Origin: Tardiphaga robiniae
Lineage (GTDB): Bacteria; Pseudomonadota; Alphaproteobacteria; Rhizobiales; Xanthobacteraceae
DNA: 64,000 nucleotides
Assembly (NCBI RefSeq): GCF_013359755.1
Contig: NZ_JABMCJ010000085.1
Coordinates: 248,001-312,000, forward strand
Direction of reading: 5' to 3'
The notes under the pieces: generated by a model
What the model saw: only the letters and a program-made list of their open reading frames with translations
Told to the model about the DNA's origin: nothing
Database searches by the model: none
Program-made: the position numbers and the translations under genes
In this document: piece by piece, positions 33,430 to 40,526 of the stretch
How the letters are laid out: each line of letters starts with the position of its first letter
Numbering within the stretch: the stretch's first letter is position 1

Positions 33430-34089
33430 CTAGCCCGCGCGTCCACCCGTGCGGGCGAGGCCGTTCCGCGCGGCATCGTCCTTCGGGCGCAGCGCGACCG
33501 CGCGGCTGTAGGAGTCTGCGGCCTTGGCCCTGTCGCCAAGCTTCTCATAGGTCGCGCCGCGGGTCAGCCAGACCTGCGCATTGCCCGGTGCCACCTGCGA
33601 AGCCTCGTCGAGATCCGCTGCGGCTTCCTGGTTTTTGCCGAGGGCGAGATAGCATTGCGCGCGGCCGAGCAGGGGATCGGCCTGCTGCGGCGTCAGGCCG
33701 TTGGCCGACGTAAAATCCGCGATGGCAAATTCATATTTCTTCTCGGACTGATAGAGCAGCCCGCGTTGGTAGAAGGTCTGCGCACTGTGCGGATCGAGGT
33801 CGAGTGCCTGATTGAAGGCCAGCAGCGCGTCATCGGGTTTGCCGGATTGTGCGAGCGCCTGCGCGCGTGCAGCGTGGATCTGTGCATCCTGCGGATTGGT
33901 CTTGCCGGCATTCGCGGGCGGCGGAGGCGCCAGAGCCGTCGTCTTCGGTTCGTCCTTGTCAGACCCTGGTGTTAGTGACGACAGGTTGAACGAGCATCCG
34001 GTGCCGCACAGACCCGTAACGATAAGGGCAATCGCGGTAAGACCGCGGGCGCCGAAGCGGGACGGGGACTTGCGGACGGGACATTCCAT
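33430..34089 (-). CDS. TPR lipoprotein
   Basis: A 219-residue protein with a hydrophobic signal (about 17-31) ending in a lipobox-like GLCGTGC, and TPR repeats from about 69 to 210 (HAARAQALAQSGKPDDALLAFNQALDLDP, FYQRGLLYQSEKKYEFAIADFTSANGLTP, LLGRAQCYLALGKNQEAAADLDEASQVAP). The lipobox is imperfect because the -3 residue is not Leu/Val/Ile. It resembles the outer-membrane TPR proteins of Rhizobiales linked to envelope assembly; partners are unknown. No close gene on the same strand. Confidence 0.82.
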   Translation of the reverse strand: MECPVRKSPSRFGARGLTAIALIVTGLCGTGCSFNLSSLTPGSDKDEPKTTALAPPPPANAGKTNPQDAQIHAARAQALAQSGKPDDALLAFNQALDLDPHSAQTFYQRGLLYQSEKKYEFAIADFTSANGLTPQQADPLLGRAQCYLALGKNQEAAADLDEASQVAPGNAQVWLTRGATYEKLGDRAKAADSYSRAVALRPKDDAARNGLARTGGRAG

Positions 34090-34204
34090 GCAGGGCCAAT
34101 CTCACGCAGCGACCAATGACCTATTGGTAGCGCGACATCGGGCAAAATGCACCCGATCAAGACCAGCGCGCCAAAGAAGTAGTTCGCGCAAAAAGCAACT
34201 GCGC

Positions 34205-34236
34205 AAAAAAATAACGCGGGCTTTGGCCCGCGTTAT
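34205..34236 (-). terminator. Terminator of rpsU
   Basis: On the minus strand ATAACGCGGGC and GCCCGCGTTAT form an 11-base stem with a short AAA-containing loop, followed by a run of T residues (34205-34211). It lies 24 bases after the rpsU stop and is a strong intrinsic terminator. Confidence 0.9.
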
Positions 34237-34259
34237 CAAACTCGGTGGATGAAGTGCGC

Positions 34260-34562
34260 TTAGCGCGCCGGACGCGGAGCGCCTGCGCCGCCAGCGCCGG
34301 GACGGCCGCCACGATCGGCGCCAGGACCCGCGCCGAACACCGGCTTCGGCTTCATCGGCAGCAGGCCTTCGCGCTGCAGCTTCTTGCGAGCCAGCTTGCG
34401 TGCGCGACGCACAGCCTCAGCCTTCTCGCGAGCCTTCTTCTCAGAGGGCTTCTCGTAGTGACCGCGGAGCTTCATCTCGCGGAAAATACCCTCGCGCTGC
34501 ATCTTCTTCTTCAGCGCCTTGAGAGCCTGATCGACGTTATTATCGCGAACGAGAACCTGCAC
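34260..34562 (-). CDS. rpsU: 30S ribosomal protein S21
   Basis: A 100-residue S21, needed for translation initiation on natural mRNAs. The highly conserved [56 protein letters not shown] core is intact. I start at GTG 34562 because AAGAGGA stands six bases upstream and the homologous proteins begin MQVLVRDNN; an ATG 18 bases upstream overlaps this ribosome site. The C-terminal tail (about 75-100) is Gly/Pro/Arg-rich. It is the last gene before a strong terminator. Confidence 0.95.
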   Translation of the reverse strand: MQVLVRDNNVDQALKALKKKMQREGIFREMKLRGHYEKPSEKKAREKAEAVRRARKLARKKLQREGLLPMKPKPVFGAGPGADRGGRPGAGGAGAPRPAR

Positions 34563-34708
34563 GCGGCATCCTCTTTTCAATTGATCGGATTTGAATTTCG
34601 GTAAAGTGAAGGGCCGACAAAGGCCATGCCCTTAACCTCAAGGGCGCCGATGTACCAGATGAAATGGCGAATGTCCACCTTGCGGCGCCGTCATTTTAAC
34701 CTTCTGGG

Positions 34709-34744
34709 CCGGGAAAATAACGTATTTTTTCCGAATTTTCCCGG
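34709..34744. repeat. Ten-base inverted repeat upstream of aqpZ
   Basis: CCGGGAAAAT (34709-34718) and ATTTTCCCGG (34735-34744) are perfect complements separated by 16 bases that include a TTTTTT run. It lies between the divergent rpsU and aqpZ genes, about 100 bases before aqpZ. It may be an operator or a leader hairpin. Confidence 0.5.
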
Positions 34745-34845
34745 GTGGGGATAGGGCAGGTTCCCTGTCTCGACAGGTATTGGAGCACGGACGCATAATT
34801 CCCGTGGCGACTCAGCCGGGACGCCGATTACGACCGGAGAGCATC

Positions 34846-35568
34846 ATGAATGGGAAAAAATACGCGGCCGAGCTGATCGGCACCTTTTGGCTCACATTTG
34901 CAGGCTGCGGCAGTGCCGTAATAGCGGCGGCATTTCCGCAGGTCGGTATCGGTCTCGTCGGCGTCTCGCTGGCCTTCGGCCTCAGCGTCGTGACCATGGC
35001 CTATGCCATCGGCCACGTTTCGGGCTGCCATCTCAATCCTGCGGTCACCGTGGGCCTTGCGGCGGGTGGACGTTTCCCCGCCGGCCAGATTCTCCCTTAT
35101 GTGATTGCGCAGGTCGTCGGTGCGGTTGCAGGTGCGGCCGTGTTGTATGTCATCGCCAGCGGCGCTGCCGGTTTCGACCTTGCCAAGGGCTTTGCGTCGA
35201 ACGGCTACGGCGATCATTCGCCCGGCAAATACAGCATGGTCGCGGGCTTCATCATGGAAGTGGTGATGACCATGATGTTCCTGTTCATCATCATGGGCTC
35301 CACACACGGCAAGGCCCCTGCGGGCTTCGCGCCGCTGGCAATCGGGCTTGCGCTGGTGATGATCCACCTCGTCAGCATTCCAGTCACCAACACGTCGGTG
35401 AATCCGGCGCGCAGCACTGGGCCGGCATTGTTTGTCGGCGGCTGGGCACTGCAGCAGTTGTGGCTGTTCTGGGTGGCACCGCTGGTTGGCGGTGTTCTCG
35501 GCGGCGCGATCTATCGCTGGCTGAGTGACGAGCCCACTGGTGTGGTGGAAGGCAAGGCGACCGCCTGA
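34846..35568 (+). CDS. aqpZ: Aquaporin Z
   Basis: A 240-residue water channel of the MIP family with six transmembrane helices and two NPA re-entrant loops: HLNPAVT (NPA at 64-66) and SVNPARS (186-188, Arg189 of the selectivity filter). The HIS side of the ar/R filter and the length of the E loop fit an orthodox water channel rather than a glycerol facilitator (no Asp after the second NPA). The ATG at 34846 is preceded by CGGAGAG. A terminator shared with purK follows. Confidence 0.95.
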   Translation: MNGKKYAAELIGTFWLTFAGCGSAVIAAAFPQVGIGLVGVSLAFGLSVVTMAYAIGHVSGCHLNPAVTVGLAAGGRFPAGQILPYVIAQVVGAVAGAAVLYVIASGAAGFDLAKGFASNGYGDHSPGKYSMVAGFIMEVVMTMMFLFIIMGSTHGKAPAGFAPLAIGLALVMIHLVSIPVTNTSVNPARSTGPALFVGGWALQQLWLFWVAPLVGGVLGGAIYRWLSDEPTGVVEGKATA

Positions 35569-35581
35569 CGAATGAGGCGGT

Positions 35582-35610
35582 GAAGCCGGCGCCGTTACGT
35601 CGCCGGCTTC
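35582..35610. terminator. Bidirectional terminator between aqpZ and purK
   Basis: GAAGCCGGCG and CGCCGGCTTC form a perfect ten-base stem with a nine-base loop. The right arm is made of the last codons of purK, so the terminator lies partly within that reading frame. Neither side has a strong T-run. Confidence 0.65.
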
Positions 35611-36692
35611 ACTTCAACCACGTGGCCCATCTTGCGGCCGGGCTTCGGCGCGCCCTTGCCATAGAGATGCACGGTGGCGCCGGGGACGGTAAGCCACTTG
35701 CCGTAGTCGAGAATGTCGTCGCCGATCAGGTTGATCATGGTGACCTGGCCGTGGCGGACGGGTTTGGCGAGCGGCCAGCCGGCGATGGCGCGGATGTGCT
35801 GTTCGAATTGCGACACCGAGGCGCCATCGAGCGTCCAGTGGCCGGAATTATGCACGCGCGGCGCAATTTCGTTCACGACAAGCGTCGCGCTGTCCTTACC
35901 GGGCACGACAAACAGTTCGACGGCAAAGACGCCGACATAGCCCAGCGCAGTGCCGATCTTCTCGGCGATCTCGCGTGCCTTCGCGGCAAGCGCGTCGGAG
36001 ATGCGTGCGGGCGCATAGGAGAATTTCAGGATGTGATCGCGGTGCTCGTTCTCGGTGACGTCGAAACATTCGACTTGACCGTCGGCGCCGCGTGCAGCGA
36101 TGACCGAGACCTCGCGTTCGAACGGCACGAAGGCTTCAAGGATCGCGGAATTGGTGCCGAGGTCCTTCCAGACCTGATCGAGATCGTCACCCTCGCGGAT
36201 GATTGCCTGGCCCTTGCCGTCATAACCGAAGCGACGTGTCTTGATGACAGCTGGCAGACCGATCTTCTTGACCGCGGCATGAAGCTCGCCAGCATTCGCA
36301 ACACCTGCGTAACCGGCCGTGCCGATACCCAGTGACGTTACAAAATCCTTCTCGGCCAGACGATCCTGCGTGGTCTGCAGGATTGTCTGTGCGGGCAGAA
36401 CCGGGCGCCGCGCGTCGAGGATCATCGCGGTGGCGGCCGGCACGTTCTCGAATTCGTAGGTGATGACGTCGCAATCACTGGCGAACAGTTCGAGCGCCTC
36501 GACATCCGCATATTCAGCACATGTCGCGTTCTGCACCACATCGAAAGCCGGCGAATCCGGATCCGGTGAAAAAACCTGACAGCGGAGGCCGAGGCGTGCT
36601 GCGGACATCGCCAACATGCGACCGAGCTGGCCGCCACCGAGAATGCCGATCGTATCGCCCGGCTTGAGAACCTTCGTCACCACAGCGCTCAC
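35595..36692 (-). CDS. purK: N5-carboxyaminoimidazole ribonucleotide synthase
   Basis: A 365-residue ATP-grasp enzyme that carboxylates aminoimidazole ribonucleotide with bicarbonate and ATP in purine synthesis. It has [13 protein letters not shown] (about 16-28), the [12 protein letters not shown] segment (about 152-163) and [32 protein letters not shown] (about 267-298). Its ATG overlaps the purE stop by four bases; the two genes form the usual purEK operon. The C-terminal codons form one arm of a terminator hairpin. Confidence 0.97.
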   Translation of the reverse strand: MSAVVTKVLKPGDTIGILGGGQLGRMLAMSAARLGLRCQVFSPDPDSPAFDVVQNATCAEYADVEALELFASDCDVITYEFENVPAATAMILDARRPVLPAQTILQTTQDRLAEKDFVTSLGIGTAGYAGVANAGELHAAVKKIGLPAVIKTRRFGYDGKGQAIIREGDDLDQVWKDLGTNSAILEAFVPFEREVSVIAARGADGQVECFDVTENEHRDHILKFSYAPARISDALAAKAREIAEKIGTALGYVGVFAVELFVVPGKDSATLVVNEIAPRVHNSGHWTLDGASVSQFEQHIRAIAGWPLAKPVRHGQVTMINLIGDDILDYGKWLTVPGATVHLYGKGAPKPGRKMGHVVEVKPAT

Positions 36693-37177
36693 GCCGCACC
36701 TTCCGGCTTTTCAGCCACGGCATCGGTCTGCGCCTTGCGCCAGGCGGCGAGCTTTGTCGCCAGTGCCGTGTCGTGCAGCGCCAGCACGCTCGCTGCGAGC
36801 AGTGCCGCATTGATCGCGCCGGGCTTGCCGATGGCCAGCGTGCCGACGGGCACGCCGCCCGGCATCTGTACGATCGAATAAAGCGAGTCGACGCCGGACA
36901 GCGCCTTGGATTCCACGGGCACGCCGAACACCGGGAGCTCCGTCAACGCCGCGGCCATGCCGGGCAAATGTGCAGCGCCGCCGGCACCGGCGATGATGAT
37001 CTGGAAGCCCGCTGCCTTGGCGCCCTTGGCGAATGCGACCAGCCGGTCCGGCGTGCGGTGGGCCGAGACGATGCGCGCCTCATGGGATACGCCGAGCGCG
37101 GTCAGCGTTTCGGCGGCGTGGCGCATGGTTTCCCAGTCCGACTGGCTTCCCATAATAATGGCGACGGGCGCGGTCAT
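36689..37177 (-). CDS. purE: N5-carboxyaminoimidazole ribonucleotide mutase
   Basis: A 162-residue PurE class I mutase that moves the carboxylate to give CAIR. The GSQSDWETM motif (about 10-18), SAHRTPDR (about 41-48) and GGAAHLPGM (about 70-78) with catalytic His are present. The ATG at 37177 is preceded by an A-rich AAAGAAAATACGGA stretch, a weak site. Translational coupling with purK is through an ATGA overlap. PurE and PurK act in sequence. Confidence 0.97.
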   Translation of the reverse strand: MTAPVAIIMGSQSDWETMRHAAETLTALGVSHEARIVSAHRTPDRLVAFAKGAKAAGFQIIIAGAGGAAHLPGMAAALTELPVFGVPVESKALSGVDSLYSIVQMPGGVPVGTLAIGKPGAINAALLAASVLALHDTALATKLAAWRKAQTDAVAEKPEGAA

Positions 37178-37303
37178 TCCGTATTTTCTTTCGCGAATCC
37201 AGAAAGATAGGCTGGAAATACAATGTCGTCCCCTTGCGTGGCAAGGAGCGTGGCAAACATGATCTCGTCTTGGTGAAGACTGGCAAGCCTTGTAACAAAT
37301 CCC

Positions 37304-37720
37304 ATGCAAAAGAAAACCCGAACGCCTGCTGCAAAGTCAGTCAAACGTTCCATGAAGCCGGCAGTTCGGGGTTCCAAGGCGTTGGTGTCGCTGCCGAAAA
37401 GCCGCGCGTCGGCGGCAGCGCTCACGATGCGGCGGCTGGAAGCGCAACTCACACAGGCGGAGGCGAAGATTGCCGAATTGCGAGCTTCGGCGGAAACCGA
37501 CTTCCTGCTCGACATTCTCAACCGCCGTGGCTTTGTCCGCGAGCTGACCCGCGCCGTGGCGATCGACCAGCTCACTTTCGTCTTCCGCGACATCAACGTG
37601 TCGGCTGGCGCCTCTGCAGGCGTCGCACTGCTGGGTCCCGATGTCGATGGCGAAGCCGCGTTGGTTCAGGCCGACAGGGCGATGTATGTGCGCAAGACCG
37701 CGCGACGCGCGAAAGTGTAG
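37304..37720 (+). pseudogene. GGDEF protein with internal deletion of the catalytic core
   Basis: A 138-residue product. It has a basic N-terminal region (1-55), a short helical segment with AETDFLLDILNRRGFVRELTRAVA (about 62-85), which is the start of a GGDEF domain, followed directly by IDQLTFVF...VSAGASAGVALLGPDVDGEAALVQADRAMYVRKTARR, its end. The GG(D/E)EF loop and metal-binding Asp residues are missing: about 80 residues remain of a domain usually near 160. The frame is intact, so it may be an expressed remnant that cannot make cyclic di-GMP. It lies upstream of the SOS-boxed gene and convergent with it. Confidence 0.7.
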
Positions 37721-37746
37721 TTAGTCGATTGTCGGCGTTGGCGCCC

Positions 37747-37998
37747 TTACAGCGCGCTGAGGTCGTTTGGCACTTCGCCAAAGGCGCGGATCACCTGGGC
37801 GTCGCCGAACTCGCCGATCATCGGATCGCCGGTACGGCTGAAGGCCAGTGCGCCGATCGAACCTGGCGCACGGGACAATAGTTCGGCGCGGCGGATGGCG
37901 CCGGATGCGCTCTGACATTCCTCGGCGGCACCGGCGGCCGGCGAACCAGAGTCGTCGTGTAGGAAGGGCAGTGCGACATAATAGGTGATATCGGCCAT
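37747..37998 (-). CDS. Small hypothetical protein with an SOS-type promoter
   Basis: An 83-residue protein starting MADITYYVALPFLHDD. A Gly/Ala-rich and Ser-rich centre (GSPAAGAAEECQSASGA) is followed by a short conserved-looking C-terminal half. It has no transmembrane segment and no domain I can name. GAGGG lies at good distance from the ATG at 37998. Upstream (38036-38060) the promoter has a perfect -35 TTGACA with a GTTC-N7-GTTC LexA box in the spacer, so expression should rise after DNA damage. Function is unknown. Confidence 0.75.
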   Translation of the reverse strand: MADITYYVALPFLHDDSGSPAAGAAEECQSASGAIRRAELLSRAPGSIGALAFSRTGDPMIGEFGDAQVIRAFGEVPNDLSAL

Positions 37999-38035
37999 GG
38001 TGCCCTCACGAGTCGATTGATCTCGGCACAAGAAT

Positions 38036-38060
38036 GTTCTTATTTTGTTCTTATTGTCAA
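38036..38060 (-). promoter_or_regulatory. LexA/SOS box within a sigma-70 promoter
   Basis: GTTC-TTATTTT-GTTC at 38036-38050 matches the alphaproteobacterial LexA site GTTC-N7-GTTC. On the minus strand the -35 element TTGACA lies at 38060-38055, and the box falls in the 17-base spacer region before an ACATTC -10-like element. The box is 38-52 bases upstream of the ATG of the 83-residue gene. Confidence 0.75.
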
Positions 38061-38422
38061 GTTTCGACAGCGCCTCGTTTGCAGTCGCCCCATTCCGCTC
38101 CTATTAGGCCGCAATAGCTGGCTTGCGCGTTGCGAGCGTCACGTCGGCTAGCGCGAGCGCCATGGCGATCAATTCGCGGAGCCCAGCAGTTTTCACCGCG
38201 CCACAATGCGATGCTGGCCAGAATTAAGTCTGGCTGTCGTGCCTACGATGCCGCGCGAAAAGAGCGGCGGCCGTCGCGAAGCAAGGTTTTGACGACGGGC
38301 GAGTTCAACGCCCAGCCTGCTGCATTCACGCGAGTTAAAGGAAGCCGATCCATCGATCATCGCGCGTTGAGTTCGCAGTCCTGGCCGTTCTTCAACCCAC
38401 AGCCACAGCGTGACGCATTGTC
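38061..38422. other. Non-coding stretch between the SOS promoter and the DUF465 gene
   Basis: About 360 bases with no convincing gene. One open frame of 106 codons (38130-38450) exists on the plus strand but has random-looking composition, no ribosome site and runs into the opposite-strand DUF465 gene. I see no tRNA, obvious hairpin or promoter other than the one at 38036-38060. Confidence 0.5.
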
Positions 38423-38629
38423 TCAGGCAATAATATCCGGGGTGATCTGATCTTCGATGAAGGAGATCCGGTCTTTCAGCTGAAGCTTCCTCTTCTTCAA
38501 CCGCTGCAGTCGCAAAAGATCGGGTGCCGGTGAATGTTGCAAGGCATCGATAGCGGCGTCGAGGTCGCGATGTTCCTGCTGCAATCGGGCGAGTTCTAAC
38601 GGGAGTTCGCGATCTTCGTCGTCGTTCAT
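38423..38629 (-). CDS. DUF465 (YdcH-like) small protein
   Basis: A 68-residue helical protein of the YdcH/DUF465 family. The pattern of a heptad-like acidic N-terminal helix followed by LRLQRLKKRKLQLKDRISFIEDQI is typical. Family function is unknown. The ATG at 38629 is used because residues before it are absent from relatives. A second, divergent DUF465 gene follows within 250 bases. Confidence 0.85.
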   Translation of the reverse strand: MNDDEDRELPLELARLQQEHRDLDAAIDALQHSPAPDLLRLQRLKKRKLQLKDRISFIEDQITPDIIA

Positions 38630-38878
38630 GTTTCTAGCTGACTGGATTCGCAAGTCATTTGCGAGGAATTTCTAGGATGACTATCGCCGGTGCAGGCGCA
38701 CCACGCAAGCCGTCCGGTTCCATGTTTTTGCGGCGCGATCAGGTCACGATTCGTTTCACACGATACCTGAAACTCAAAATACACTTTTCAATACCCATCG
38801 ACAGATGTCCACCGTCATGTAGAATTCATCGTCCAACCGAACGTATCCTGAGGTTCAATCCTACCGAGGAGTTTTCGA

Positions 38879-39064
38879 ATGGCACTACAGGCGCATCTCG
38901 TCGAACTGGAACGCAAGCACAAAGTTCTCGAAAGCGAATTGCACGAAGCGCTCGTGCACCTGTCTACCGACGATCTCCGCATCGTCGAACTCAAGCGTCG
39001 AAAACTGATGGTCAGGGACGAAATCCAGCGTCTCAAAAATGGGGCCAGCGAAACGGTGCACTGA
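38879..39064 (+). CDS. DUF465 (YdcH-like) small protein, second copy
   Basis: A 61-residue DUF465 protein (MALQAHLVELERKHKVLESELHEALVHLSTDDLRIVELKRRKLMVRDEIQRLK). It is a short helical hairpin with strongly alternating charge, likely a dimeric coiled coil. ACCGAGGAG stands eight bases before the ATG. It differs from the 38423 copy in sequence, so the two are paralogues and not a recent duplication. Its exact role is unknown. Confidence 0.85.
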   Translation: MALQAHLVELERKHKVLESELHEALVHLSTDDLRIVELKRRKLMVRDEIQRLKNGASETVH

Positions 39065-39232
39065 TCAACGGCTGCACTGATCAGCGAACGATAAATCACA
39101 GCATCGACATCGCCGTCTACGTCACTGCTTTCGCGTAGGTGCGATGACGTCTTCCCCTCATCCCGCGATAGGTTTGCGACGAAGCTCCAGTATTCGGTTG
39201 GCCTGGATCGCTTCGCCTGCAACCTTTCGCGT

Positions 39233-40336
39233 TCAATGTCCCGCCATCTCAGCCACGTAGTCCGCGATGGCCAGCGATGATGTCAGCCCCGGTGACTCGA
39301 TGCCGAAGAGGTTGATAAGGCCCGGCACGCCATGGGTCTGGGCACCCTGGATCATGAAGTCCTGCACCGCGACTGCGGGCGGCACGATCTTCGGCCGCAT
39401 TCCGGAATAGCTTGGCATCAATGCGCCGTCCGGCAGACTCGGCCAGTAGCGCCTGATGGCCGGATAGAACCTCTCTCCGCGTGCCGGATCGACCGTGTAG
39501 TCGATATGATCCACCCACTCGACGTCAGGGCCGAAACGCGCCTGGCCGGCCAGATCGAGCGTGAGATGCACGCCGAGGCCGCCCGGTTCCGGCACGGGAT
39601 AGATCAGCCGCGAGAACGGTGCTTTCGCATTGCAGCTGAAGTAGCAGCCCTTCGCCAGATAAGCGGGCGGTATGAGGTCGAGCGGCATGCCGTCGAGCAT
39701 GCGAGCGATCGCGGTTGCGGACAGGCCTGCTGAATTGATCAGCATGTCGCAGGCTAGTGTCATCGGAGCTTCGCCGCCGACATCCAGTTCGAAACCGTCG
39801 GCGGTGACCCGGCCACGTTCCAGGGGCGCGAGGAATGCGAAGGCCGCGCCCGCGGCTTCCGCTTCACCGCGCAGCGACAACATGTAGCTGTGGCTGTCGA
39901 CGATCCCCGTGGAGGGGGACAACAGCGCGGCTTCGCAAGCCAGTGCCGGCTCCAGCGCCCGTGCCTCTGTCCCGGATAATTGCTTGAGGTCAGCGACGCC
40001 ATTGGCTTCGGCATGCGCTTTGATCGACGCCAGTTTGGCTATCTCCTCCGGACGTGTGGCGACGATCAGTTTCCCGGAGTTGCGATGTGGGATGCCGCGA
40101 TCGCGGCAATAATCATAGAGCGCCTGTTTTCCAGCGACGCAGAGCCGTGCCATCAGGCTTCCGGCCGGATAATAGATGCCGGCATGGATGACCTCGCTGT
40201 TGCGCGACGAGGTCACGGTACCGATCGCGTCCGCGGCCTCTAGCACGATGACCTCGCGTCCCGCTTCCGCCAGTCGCCGGGCGATCGCAAGACCCACGAC
40301 GCCGGCGCCCACCACCACGCATTCAACCTTGTCCAT
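39233..40336 (-). CDS. FAD-dependent oxidoreductase, LhgO-like
   Basis: A 367-residue flavoprotein of the DAO family, nearest in layout to L-2-hydroxyglutarate oxidase. It has the dinucleotide-binding [19 protein letters not shown] (about 7-25), [20 protein letters not shown] (about 38-57), with the His-x-Gly-x-Tyr-Tyr motif, and INSAGLSA (about 206-213). It oxidises a hydroxy- or amino-acid with FAD; the natural substrate is unassigned. Monocistronic. Confidence 0.85.
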   Translation of the reverse strand: MDKVECVVVGAGVVGLAIARRLAEAGREVIVLEAADAIGTVTSSRNSEVIHAGIYYPAGSLMARLCVAGKQALYDYCRDRGIPHRNSGKLIVATRPEEIAKLASIKAHAEANGVADLKQLSGTEARALEPALACEAALLSPSTGIVDSHSYMLSLRGEAEAAGAAFAFLAPLERGRVTADGFELDVGGEAPMTLACDMLINSAGLSATAIARMLDGMPLDLIPPAYLAKGCYFSCNAKAPFSRLIYPVPEPGGLGVHLTLDLAGQARFGPDVEWVDHIDYTVDPARGERFYPAIRRYWPSLPDGALMPSYSGMRPKIVPPAVAVQDFMIQGAQTHGVPGLINLFGIESPGLTSSLAIADYVAEMAGH

Positions 40337-40526
40337 GTCGCGTCCGATAGTTTGCTGCGCCGGTCAGCTGCGGTTCGACCTTGCGCATGTGGCGCATTAG
40401 TAAAACATTAAGCATCACAGCTAATTACCACCAAATTTCGCCGCATTCTGCAGGTGCGACGATACGCATTTACCTGATCCACATACCTGTAACCAAACAC
40501 TCACGCTGCGAATACGCGGGTGTGTA

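Noticed and set aside
38130-38450. 106-codon plus-strand open frame in a non-coding stretch
   Set aside because: No ribosome site, random composition and overlap with the opposite-strand DUF465 gene.
38659-39138. 159-codon frame overlapping the second DUF465 gene
   Set aside because: It overlaps a gene with a clear ribosome site and conserved domain, and encodes Arg/Ser-rich random sequence.
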